Shown here: in pieces, positions 1 to 12,100 of the stretch | Position numbering within the stretch: position 1 is the stretch's first letter | Layout: every line of letters starts with the position of its first letter | Origin: Nematopogon swammerdamellus | Lineage: Eukaryota; Arthropoda; Insecta; Lepidoptera; Adelidae | DNA: 64,000 bases | Direction of reading: 5' to 3' | Assembly: GCA_946902875.1 (NCBI GenBank) | Contig: OX336348.1 | Span: forward strand, 12,177,741 to 12,241,740 | Translations under genes and position numbers: made by a program | The notes under the pieces: model-generated | The model's input: the letters and a program-made list of their open reading frames with translations, nothing else | Database searches by the model: none | What the model was told of the DNA's origin: nothing

Positions 1-54
1 CACCAAGTAGACTATTCAGTGAGTTTAGCCAACAGTTGCCCAACTTGCCCGGTG

Positions 55-174
55 ATGGACGGCGAACAAGTATGCCGGACATGTTTGCGATCGGACAACC
101 TTGCGCCTATATTTGCCCGCGCGGAGCACCACGAGCGCTACACCGTGGCGCTCTTCCTCACCACCGGTTTGCAG
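55..174 (+). CDS. gene 1 exon 1: first half of ZAD
   Basis: 40 codons starting at ATG 55, ending CAG before donor GTAACG at 175 (phase 0). It carries the first ZAD C-x2-C. A run of 35 residues from the first conserved valine to the final Gln is identical to exon 1 of gene 2, and the differences I can see in that run are all synonymous. Confidence 0.85.
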
Positions 175-3100
175 GTAACGTGGCGGTTATCCTTTCCGTA
201 GGCATTGACTTATATAGACTTCACATCAAATACGCTCGATCGGTTCCTACTGACCAAAGGGTGGATATCGATATGGTTTGTCAGTCGCACGCTCGCACGT
301 CGACGAGCGCAGGCGCGTCGATCGTAGTTTTCTACAAATATAATGCCTAAATTTCCTTTGCGACACTAAAAATCGTTCCAGGAATCGTATTGGTCACTAT
401 AATGTTTCGGCTCCAAAATGTCGCACCCACCTTTACATATCTTTGGTTCCATTTCACAGATCGAAATAAACGACGGTCTTCCCCAGACGATCTGCAAGGA
501 GTGTCGCGATCTAATCAACATTGCGATAGAGTTCCGCAACCAAGGTCACCAGTCGGAGCAGAGCTTGCTGCGCTGGGGCTTCTCCAGACGCACCACGCAC
601 TCACTGCACCAGGAGCGGATGAAGGAGTTCTACCAACACATCCATATGAAGTTATCTGCTAAACTCAGCGTTAAGGAAGAATCTCCACATACACATCAAC
701 TTACAGAAGGTGAAACATCTGTTAAAGTTGAATTTGAAATAGAAAAAGATGAAAAACCATTTTTAAACAATTTGTTAAAACAAGAACAAATGGACGAACC
801 CAAAATGGAATTCGACGCACAACCCCCATCGGACGACGACCACTTTAATGATTCTGCGTTCAAACAGGAGCGCCCTCAACGGAAATCTTACTGGAGCGAA
901 GATAGTTTTGAGTTCGTAGAAGAACCGAAGACAAAATCCAAGATTCCGAGGCCGCGGAAACGTGCGCCGAAGTTGGACCGGGCGAAGGCGTACGGCCATC
1001 TTGTGGACGGGCCGATGGGCCGTCCCGGGCCGTACAAGTGTAAGGCGTGCGGGACAATGCTGAAGAATTGGGGTACGTTCATGTCCCACGCTAAAATCAC
1101 ACATAAGGGTCTTCAGTTTATGTGCGAGGTGAGTTTATGTATATATTGCCCTGGTACTTCCAGCTCCAGCTCTTCTTTAGGTTGAATGAAACAGCATAGA
1201 CGTTCGATAATCTTGTAATCAGAGTCAACTTTTAAAGAACATGTGGTAATTTCGATGTCTAGGCCTAAACTGAAAACATTATTTACAAAGCAAACTATGA
1301 CAAGATAAAAAACACTCGCATTCGAAACATTAGAAACATCCTATTTAATTTTGAAAACTATAAATTGACTATTGCAAAAAGTATAAAATCTTGCGCTGGC
1401 TAACGCTGCCAGTGCAATATTTTGAAGTTTTTTTGCATTCCGTGTCTGTATGGAACCCTACACCATCTGTCCGTACTACCTTGAGAGGGATGTAACTTTT
1501 GAACCGTAATAGGCAAACGGTTGAAATTTTTACTAACTTTTTGTTACTGTAGTGGATATTTATTTTCATTTATTTATTTATTTAGGGTTTCCAAAACGTG
1601 CACCTCGTAAAAAATTAATAAAAATACAGGAGCATAAAGGACCACAAAACACTCCTATTAGAAAAGACTTAGCTAGCGGAAATCAAAACTGGGGCCAAAA
1701 ATATAAAATTTCTTCGTGGGGGCGAGCGATGCGACTTCCGCGAATTTAATTTTCGGGACTAGCGAGTGGCCACTCTAAATTTCCCGCGCATGCTTCATGT
1801 TTCGGCTCACATCAAGCCCTCGTCAGCTAGTCTGCGTTGACTAGGACGCGGGGAAACCACCAGTCCCGCTCTCGACCTCCCTCTCTCTACCTATCCATAT
1901 TCTGTAGGATGCTTCCGGTGACATTTTCGAAGCTCTATCCATATATGAGCTTAGCGTCGATCTTGGCAGCCCTAGATTCTTGAAGAGAATGTGGAGCGAC
2001 TTCGCTGGTAGTCCCCTTGCTCCGACTTCCACAGCGAAGAGATCAGTCTTGAATCCGTTTCTCACAATCCGGTCTACTAAGTTGCAGTACTTGTTAAGTT
2101 TGATGTTGTGGTCCTTCGGTATGTTACTTTCCCATGGAACTGTAAGTTCAACAAGTACTACATGCTTTGTCGCTTTTGAGAATATGAGTATATCCGGTCT
2201 TAATGCTGTGGTACAGATTTCCGAAGGCATTTGGTAATGCTTCTCATGTGTGTCCATCAACAATTCCCAATCCTTTGCTGCTCCCAAAATTGAAGAAGGT
2301 TTAGTCCTATCTTTGGGCAGCTTATTGGCTCCAGGTTTCACAAAGTTGACCTTCTGGAAGCCGCCACTGGTTCGCCCTATCCTGGTCCGTGCAATTGACA
2401 GGTTGGTGGCCTCTCTGATGATTTGGAGGACTTTATCATAACGGTAGAAATACTGGCCTCGCTCAAGTAGTATTTTGCATCCTCATAACAAATGTTTGGC
2501 CGTGCCTACTGACTCCTTACATGACGGGCATAGTCTATTTGTAGATTTTCCCCATCTAACTAGGTTACTCGGGTCGGGGAGAGTAAGCTGGAATGCATTT
2601 AAGTAGAACTTAAGCAGCTCAGGGGTTCAGTTGTATATTATGGATTTCCACTTCAATGCAGGAGGGGATGCAGAAGTCGCCCACTGTTAGCCAGTCATTC
2701 TGCATTTCTAGGTTTAAGGCGTGAAGTTTGAAACCTTGTTCGATGCCCTCCTGAGCAAAACCTTTCAGTATTTCTTTATCAGACTTTGCTGTTTCTATGC
2801 CCAGTCCAGATCTATTGGTGCGTGTACCAACTTGGAATGATTTGTAGAAGTCGAGTCTCGATTCCAGTTCTTCTAATAGTGATGTGTTGGGTAAGGCTTG
2901 AATAGTGCTATCATTGGGGTCTTTGAGTATACATCGTTTGGCTATTCTCGCCTTTTGATAAAATATCGACGGTTTCTTAACTTTGGAGTTATTGTGAGAT
3001 CTGTACAGCGTTGACGAGTCAGCCGGGTGAGCCAGTCCAAACCATGACTTCAGGAATCTGGTCACATAAGAGTCTAATTTATTCATGTATTGCTTTGTGA

Positions 3101-6100
3101 AGTCGTAGACGAGAAATGGCCATGAAAGTTTTGATGTCAGGTAGTTATCGTAAATCCATGCCTTTTGTGTACCCAGGAGGGGAAGATTGTCAGTTTGGCG
3201 GAGGCTCTCTTCGAAAAGTTGGACAATATCATCAGTAGGATGCTCCTTTCCACTGCTGGTGATCCTTTTGCCCAAGAATTTAAAAGCGGCTTCATCAGCC
3301 ACGGTTGCGATGGGTTTTCCGGCTACTGTCAGACCTGGGTTGCTCGAGGTAAACTTTGAACCTTTCCTGGTTAAGCTCAAACAGTAGCACTTCGCTGGTT
3401 TTATCTTCATCCCTTTGGTCCATTCACAATAGTACCACCTTAAGAAGCGCCTGATTTTGTTTTGGATTGCAGGTTAACAGCGTAATATCATCTGCAAATG
3501 CCACGATAGCCGCCATATATGTGTCTCCATATTTTTTTGAAGTGGAAACTTCTATAGCGGCGCTTGGCACTTTTTAGGTGGGTAAAAAATTTTAGACTCG
3601 CGACAGATCTCGAAAAGCGAGTTTTAATTTTTATTTTTTATTTTTTAATCTTTATTTTGTTTAAGGCTTTCGCCATTCCTGGCTATGCCAGCCCCATAGT
3701 AACTATATTGATTTTTTATTGTACTTCAGCACGATTCAACGCCTGTGACTTTACAAAAAAACTTAGTATGAATTCAAACTCCTCCCCCTGAGCTCGCCCC
3801 AAGGCTTCATGTACTTTAAAAAACAGATTGAGTCTGTCAGTTCTTAAGTCTCTCAATAGCTTCTGCCTCAGTTCTTGGTTCCGGGCACATTCCAACAGTA
3901 TATGGAGTAGGTCCTCTTCTATCCCACATATGCTACAGTTGGGTGATTGTGCTATCTTCATAAGGTACATTGTCTTATTTGTTGGAATGTGTCCAGATCG
4001 TAGTCTCAGGCCCATTACAATTTCTGTTCTCGGTCTGTCGCTCTTGGCAAACCAGGGAATTTTTAACGGTTCACACTGCATTGTTCTGTACCATATACCT
4101 TTCTGCACTGATCTCTCATCGAAATATTGCTTCCACATATTATAACAGTTCTTTTTTATTTCGGGTAGGTGGTCAGTGCAGAAAGTTTTACATTGACTAA
4201 TTATTGCATCAGATGTACAAGCCTTACTAGCCAGGCAGTCAGCCTCCTCGTTGCCCGCAATACCAACGTGCGATGGAATCCATTGTAGAGTTATGTTCTT
4301 ACCTTCGGTACTCATTTTATATATATCAAATTGTTGATCCGTTTCAGTTGGTCAGTTTAGTTGGTCAGAGTGGAAAGCCTGACAAGGATGGAGGTTGATA
4401 TTTAACATAATAATAATATCTTTGATTATTTTACCTTTTCTGTCAGACAATAAAAATCAGTCATTTTGGGAAAAGGTGATTTTGAGATTTGTTCATTATG
4501 AGATCAGTACAATATAATAATCTGTCCTAACAGACCGGAAGCATAGTAAAAGAAGACGAGTAAGATAACTGGAGGCCATTTTTAAAATAACTACCTACGC
4601 TGCGCCGAGCCTCCAGGGATGTCACAACTCACAACACTAACACAATTGACAGGAAGTGAGCCCATCATGGTGGAAATGCTATTCTTTAAAATTATTATGT
4701 ACATTTATGTATTTTTTATTTATAGACCAAGAGGCAGCTCCCAAAATTTTACGGTAACAGAATATATGAGTTGTCATAGATTTATTATATACTGGCGTTA
4801 AGGTATATTTTCGAAAGCTGTATTTTCGATAGACAGTGAACGATGTTATTTTGATGTTTGAGCCCTTGACAACGATACCCCACTCAATAATCGGATGCTT
4901 AGTTCTGGCGCTACGGTGGAACATACGTAAAAACAAACATACACACACATAAATTGCTAAAAAGATAACCCTTCATGTTTGCTTCGCGCAGTCGGGTAAA
5001 TTTTTTTTTTTAACTTTAACCTCCCAAAAATTAATGCAATGTCAAAATTCAACTTTAACTCACGTCCGTCTTTGGACAACCATTTCGTAGTCGCGGACGA
5101 TGAAGATAGGTAATTAATAAGTGGGGAAAAAATTTATAACTATAAAAATTATAGAAAATACATTTAGAATTATACATTAATATAATTATTAATCTTAATA
5201 AAAAAATTATCAAATAAATAATTTTAAAATGTATTTATTAATTTTGTTTTATTATTACTTAATAACTTATATTTTTATTTTTGTTATTTTAATGAATTAC
5301 TTAATAACTTGGTTGGTCGCTAGCAGTCATGAAAGTGTCCGCGGTAGGAGCTGTGGCCATTTATAGAAGACAAAACCGCGCGAAATTGCGTTGTGCGTGG
5401 TATCTCTAACAAGTCTGAACAAGTCGACAACCGCGGGCCCGCGCACGGCGCAGCCTTCGCGTGCGCCGCGCGGCCGCGCCCGATGCCGGGGTTCGCCATC
5501 GATGTATATGTACCTAAAGGTACCTTGGCACATATACGTTGATGGGGTTCGCGAATGGTTTTTGCAGCTAGTACCTACTTATTAATAACTAATTAATACT
5601 ATAATTAAATACTAATAGGTACTTTGCTCTGACGTTACCGAGCCAGGTCTCAAGTCAATTCCTTCGCTTAGTACCTACTCGTATTAATAACTTACATAAT
5701 TTAACTACATACTTTAATAATATTTTTTATGTTACTTACCTTTCGATGGGAGCAGGTAATGAGAATAATGTTAACTCGCGATTCGAGCCTGATCTATTCA
5801 TGCAGCCATACACACTGCAGAAACGCGGAGCCATTATGTTAGAGCTTTAAAATAAAATTCGAATAATAATACTTTCTATCGGGAAGCAGGCGGCGCGGCG
5901 GCGGCGGCAGGCAGCGGCCGTCACGTGGTGTGCGTCACCGAGCGCGGGGGCGGGGCGACCATCACTGACTACGCGCGAGGAACAGTGAGAATGCATGTAG
6001 TGGTTGTGTACAGACAGCGTGCGCAGGCGCGCGCTTGTGTGAGTGCGAAATCGGCGCGTTTGTATGAAGACGGCTAACTTGTGTGGTTTAACTATGCCGG

Positions 6101-9100
6101 AAGGCTCCGAACACTCCCCGTGAAATAGACGATAGAACACACTTAGGGAGCCTACGTCCCTACGGACTTGCAGCGGTTCTAGGTCGCGGGACACCACAGG
6201 GTCATCCACATGTTGCACGTCACGACGCTGGATTGAGTCTAGCGGCGCAAGCTGATATTTAGCTGAGCCATCCCACAGGTGCGAGCAGTACTCCAAGCAA
6301 GACCTAACCTGCGTTTTATACAACATCAGTTTCGAACCTGTATCCCCATTCTTTTACGAAAAGCGTATCAATTAGAATGTTGATAACAACGTTAAATGTG
6401 ACAGGAGAGAGGCAGCAACCCTGGAAAAATCCTATGCCGTAACGAATTTACGGTGTCTTCTCTGTTTCGCCTTTTACTTGTATACAAAGGCAAGTTTTTT
6501 GTAGTAGGAGGCTATTATATTACAGATCAGAGGTGGCACATTATACCACTTTAGTGCCTTTAATAGTAACTCATGCATGGCGCACCGAACCGAAGGTGTT
6601 TTCAAAGTCTAACCACGTGGCAGTTAATTGTCTCTCATTCTTTCTTGCATCTCTATGACATTCAGTCAGCAAAGAATTATGTTCGAGGCATCCTGCAACT
6701 CTTGGGAGAAATCCTTTCTGGTACTTCTTCGGTAAGTAGTCGTTGGTACACATGTGTTTGAGTAGTCTGGCCCTATAATATTGGAGAACAATAATTTCGA
6801 AATTGTGTTCGTAAGGGCTATAGGTCTGATCCTTGGGATCAGTAACTTCTTTCTTTTTAGGTAGAAGAACAAACACGGCTTTACCCAGACAGTCTGGCAC
6901 TTCTCTGTTCGTCCAAATTCTTTTGTAGATGTTCAACATGTATTTCCGCACTGATGAACATTTTTTGTATATGATGTATGGTATGCCATCGGGCCCCGGG
7001 GCGGAACTATTTGGTTTCCTATTTATGTGGCATTTGAGCTCTTCCATCGTCGGTAAATCAGCATCAAATGCTAGAAACTCATTGCCAGCAACCATAATTT
7101 GCTCAGATACTTTCTGGATGAGTTTTAAGATAGATTTCATCGCTCTGGCTAATTGGTGGCATAGATTTCTGTCTCCTGAGGCTTTAGCCTTCCTTAGCTG
7201 CTTTATCAACTCCCTCTTCCTTCTCCTAAGCTTTGCTTTGAAAGTGTTTTCTCTTTTCATTGGGTTATGGTGATAGCGAACAGGGTACAATTCGGAGAAG
7301 TAATTGTAAATTGTTTCTTGGAAGTCATACAGTTGATCTTCGGGACTCTGCCTACAGCCTGGGAGGTCAAGTCCTTCGGCTAGGCATCGATCGTGTTGCT
7401 TCCAAGTGGTCTCGGATATGCTCGGTAAGCTTAGTCGGTCTCTGGGCGAAAATGCTTCATGGTGAGAGGAAGGTTGCGCGACACTTTGTGACGTGTGAGG
7501 TTGTACTCTGTCAATAGTGTCAGGTGGAGAACTTACAGGCGCTTTCTGCCCTGCTTCACTGTCGCTATGTTTCTCCTTCACGTGCTTTTCTAGCCAGAAT
7601 TTTCGCTTATATTGTTTCCCACACTTCGAGCATTTCAAGTCCAGATTCATGCAAAAGTTGTTAGAGATATCGATCGGTGAGCAGTTCATCCTCCCTCCCT
7701 GTCAGACCGCTCTGACGGTATTTTCTTTGTTTTCTGTCGTAGCTTTATTTCATGGCGCTTTTTTTTTTTTTACTTTCCCATTCGTCACCAGTCTTTCCCG
7801 GTCGCCAGCTGTCTTTCCAGCGTCATCCCGTCTCTCCGGGCTGTCCTATTTCGAAGGTGTGGAACTAAGCTTACGATGGCTTCACCGAACATATCCGGGC
7901 CCATCGGCAGTAGAGGAGGGTGTTAATCGAGGTCGGGACTAGCGAGTGGCCACTCTAAATTTCCCGTGCATGCTTCACGTTTCGGCTCGCATCAAGCCCT
8001 CGTCAGCTAGTCTGCATTGACTAGGACGCGGGGAAACCACCAGTCCCGCTCTCTAGAGAGGGATCTCTACCTATCCATATTCTCTAGGATGCTTCCAGTG
8101 ACGTTTCGAAGCTCTCTCCATATATGAGCTTAGCGTCGATCTTGGCAGCCCTAGATTCTTGAAGAGACTGTAGAGCGACTTCGTACAGTATAGGCTGCGC
8201 AGTTTAGCATCAAGTTGTTTTCTCTTTGTCCAGATGTACTTTCGCCACGTTAATCTTCTGTCCAAGTGCATTCCCAAGTATTTCGCGTGATCTTCTTGAG
8301 GGATTTCTTCGTCGTTTAGTTTGACTGGAGGGCAAGTTTCCTTTCTGAGTGTAAACGTTACGTGTGTAGACTTAAGCCATTTTTCTACTTCATCTAAATG
8401 TTTCTGCAATGTGTGCGAGGCAGTTTCCGGGTTAGTATGAGTTGATAGGAGGGCGGTATCATCAGCGTAAGTCGCAGCCGTCGTGTTCTCAGATGTTGGT
8501 AGGTCTGCAGTATAAATAAGGTACATTATTGGCCCCAATATACTGCCTTGTGGGACCCCTGATTTTATCTCTCGGAGAGCTGAACATTCGTTGTTGTATT
8601 TGACCTGGAAACTTCTCTTGTTGAGGTATGATTTGAGAATATGTAGAAATGAGTGTGGAAGCAAATTTTTCAGTTTGTACACTAAGCCTTCATGCCAGAC
8701 TTTGTCGAATGCTTGACTTATGTCTAGAAAAACTGCCGAGCAATACATTCGATTTTCCAGGCATCTCCCAATGACGTCAACGATGCGGTGTATTTGCTCT
8801 ATAGTACCATGTTTCTCTCGGAATCCGAATTGATGGTTCGGTAGAACGCTATTTAGGTGCTCTTTCATTCTATTCAACAGTATTTTCTCGAAGAGTTTAC
8901 CAGTGACGGGCAGTAGACTTATGGGCCTGTATGAAGTCGTCTCCTGCCGTGGTTTACCTGGTTTAGGCACAGATTACTTAATAGTTACTTCGTAACAGAT
9001 GAATCTCTCCATAGAAAAAGTTACATACCTTCGGCTTTAATAGCCTAAACTGTTACATCGCCAGTCGCTGCGTGCGAAAATGTACCTAAACGAAAGAGCG

Positions 9101-12100
9101 TAAAGTGATTATTGCTTTGCAGCTGCGCGTGGACGCGGGGCCTTGAAGCAAACTCGGTGACGCTAGGGCTGCTACTTTCGATACAAATATCAATGCATTA
9201 TATTGTAAAGAGGAAATATGTGTGAATGTTTGTTCGCGAGCTACAGCACAGATTTAAAAATGTTTTTTTACTGTTAGATAGGTAACTATCTTTTTTTTTT
9301 ATTTATTTAACATATAGGCTACTACTAACTTATACCCGCGGCTTCGCCCTCGTTAAAATATATTAGAGGAAGAAATTAGCTCACCCCGAAAATACTTCAG
9401 GTAATCCTACCTACCTACCTACCTACTACCCCTGTAATGTTATTATTGTTACCTGTACGCATGCTTATCTAACTGATTTTATTCGGTATATATTAAAAAT
9501 ACATCTGCCAAGCGAATCCGGACTTATTGCCGGCGGAAATTACTTCCAGTCGACCTTTACATACACATTTTTGCTTGGCAGAAGGCGGACTAATTATATA
9601 ACGAAGCCGATGTTTGCTTTAAAGCAGATGAAAGCGTGGACCGCACGTGTCGGTCTTATTAGACTGAGCGGTGGCGGCGTGTTGCGGCGGCGCGGCGCGG
9701 GGCACTAACAAAAGAGTCAAAGGAAGCCGACAAACGAACCGCCTACCGCTACGCGCCGCTAGCACATGCCGCTAGCTTTCTTCAAAGTGTCGCGCGCGTG
9801 CACAGCTGGAATTATTATGTACCTATGTCATATTTTGGGATTATTCGTATTTGTAAGAATGATGTCAGTTTTGGCCAGACCCCCCCCCCCCCCCCCCCCT
9901 CCTACGTCACGTGTAACGTCTGCAAACCAGACCCTCCCCCCCCCCCCCTATTTTCAAATTTCCCCATCTTCACGGACGTTGTTTTCCGTTCCGTTGCGTC
10001 GTACGTAGTCTTACAATTGCCTCAACAACCACAAAATGTCAGCTGTATGCACACAAATCGTAAAGTGACTGTGATAGACAAACAGACAGATATATCGAAC
10101 ATACCGAACTCAAGCAAAACACAACATAAACCAAAATACCTATTTCCGTGTTCCGTACCTAAAGGGTGCCAACGGGACCCTATTACTAAGCCCCGCCATC
10201 CGTCCGTCTGTCCGTCCGTCTGTCAGCGGGCTGTATTTCTATTAGCTATAACAATAAATAGTAAAAATATAAAAAATAAAGTACATAGTGTTAAATCTTG
10301 TACGATGTTACGGAACCCTTCGTGTGCGAGTCCGACTCGCACTTGTCCAGTTTTTTAGAATAATTATTGCTCAACAAAAACAATATACTCAAATTTCTTC
10401 ATCAGCAGGTAAATGGAAAAAAGAAAGATTTGTATCTCTCTTGCTGGATTTACATCCATCTACTGCACATAAACTGCCACTATTAACAGAAGCCATGTCA
10501 ACTTGAATTAAGATATAGGCAAAGAAACACTTTGGATATAGGTAGGTACGAGTTACGACCGTACGAAGCAGTAGCGTGAGCGCGCGCTCGCATACGTTAG
10601 CTCCACGCGGCTGTCGGCAGCCCAATGAATTATGGGTCGCCGGCGGGCGGTAGGTAGTTATCGCGCGCAAGTACATAGAGTGCGTGAGCCCTGGTTTAGG
10701 CACCATCACCACTTGTGCTATCTTCCATTGCCCAGGGAAGTGTGCGAACCTCAAGTAGGCTTTGAACATCCTAACAATTCCCATGAGTCCTTTGTGTGGT
10801 AGGTGTTTCAACAGGGTTGCGTCGATGAGGTCATATCCTGGTGCTTTACCTTCCTGTAGATTTTTTGTTTCTTTTAATATTTCTTTAGGGCTAGTACTTT
10901 TAAGAGGTAGACATAATTGTGTGGCTGATTCTAGGTATTGTTTTATTTCAAAGGTGTTTTGGTGACTACTCTCAGGAAACGGTTGGAAGACGGAACTCAG
11001 GTGTTCTGCAAATGTTGTAGCCTTCTCCTGGTCAGATCTGGCCCACCCCCCAGTGTAGTTTTTAATTGGTGGTATCTGTGTCTTGGGGCGTTTCAGGCTC
11101 CTGGTTGCTTTCCACAGTGAGTAGTTTGTGTCTATTGTTGGAGTTAGGCTTGAGAGGAAAGCTTGCAGGTTGTTGTTGTTTAATGATTGTATGAGATTTT
11201 TCATTTCTGCAGAGCATTTGTTAAATATGGTTTTGTCGATAGGATATCTAGTATTTTGCCATATTTTTCGTAGTTTGCGTCGTTCCTTAATTTTCTCCTT
11301 GATGGCTTTTGGTTTTGGGTATAATATATTGTATTTGGGGGGGAACCCTTTGTTTTGAATAGTTGCTGCATTAGCAGCTTTGTGGATGATTATATTAATT
11401 CTTCTACTGTATCTTCTAAGTCTTCTACAGTCTTTATCTTAGTTTGTAGTCTAATTTCCTTGGCTATTAGACTTTTATATAGTTCCCAGTTCGTATTTTT
11501 AAGGTTATATATTCTTAAAGGAGGTTCAACCAGTGTGATCATTGTGCTGATATTCAATATGATTGGGGTATGATCTGAGCTTAAATCGGTACATGATTCC
11601 GTCCTAGTGAAGTTACTGTCTATATTCCTTGTAAGTCTAGTAAGTCAGGGATCTTGTTTCGGTCCGTTGGCCAGTAGGTAGGTTCTCTATTGGTGATGGA
11701 TTCCAATTTCATTCCCTCTATAACTCTGAGTAGTTGCCTTATGCCTTCCCCTTGGGTTGATTAGTCTAGAGCCCCAATGTACATGTTTTGAGTTCCAATC
11801 TCCACCACAGATGAATCTTGTGCCCAATGTTAAGAAAAAAGCGCTGAAATCGCGATCAGTTATTGTGTGCCTAGGTGGACAATAGACAGCTGATATTATA
11901 GTTTCGACTTTACTAATTGTGAGCTTTATTGATGTTGCTTGTATCTTTTCAGTGCGATATTCCTCTATGGGATAATGTTTGATGTTATTTCTGATTATAA
12001 TTGCGGTTCCACCATGGCTGTTTCCCGATGGATGGTTGGTTGTGTGCACAGTGAAATTTTTGAGAGTCACATGTGTTTTATCAGTAAACCTTGTTTCGGA

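Larger units (their letters stand above)
8968..10693 (-). mobile_element. P-like (THAP-carrying) non-autonomous DNA element, copy 1
   Basis: An insertion of about 1.73 kb in the Jockey RT. The flanking RT sequence can be closed up exactly. A direct repeat of at least 7 bp (GTTTAGG at 8961-8967 and 10694-10700; up to 14 bp if chance matches are included) marks the target duplication. A second copy (28825-33386) has matching ends and its own duplication (CTGGTAC), which fixes the ends as CACAGATTAC and GAGCCCTG. About 200 bp from the right end, reading inward, is an ATG-initiated THAP-like N-terminus. A THAP domain near one terminus plus a 7-8-bp duplication fit a deleted P-superfamily element, but no transposase core is present, so this is inference. 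Confidence 0.55.

Noticed and set aside
5391..5585. Frames on both strands in the GC island at 5.4-5.5 kb
   Set aside because: GC-rich DNA leaves both strands open by chance. No homology, no codon signal.
9766..10358. Proline-rich frames around the poly-C tracts
   Set aside because: Homopolymer artefacts within the inserted element; no homology seen.
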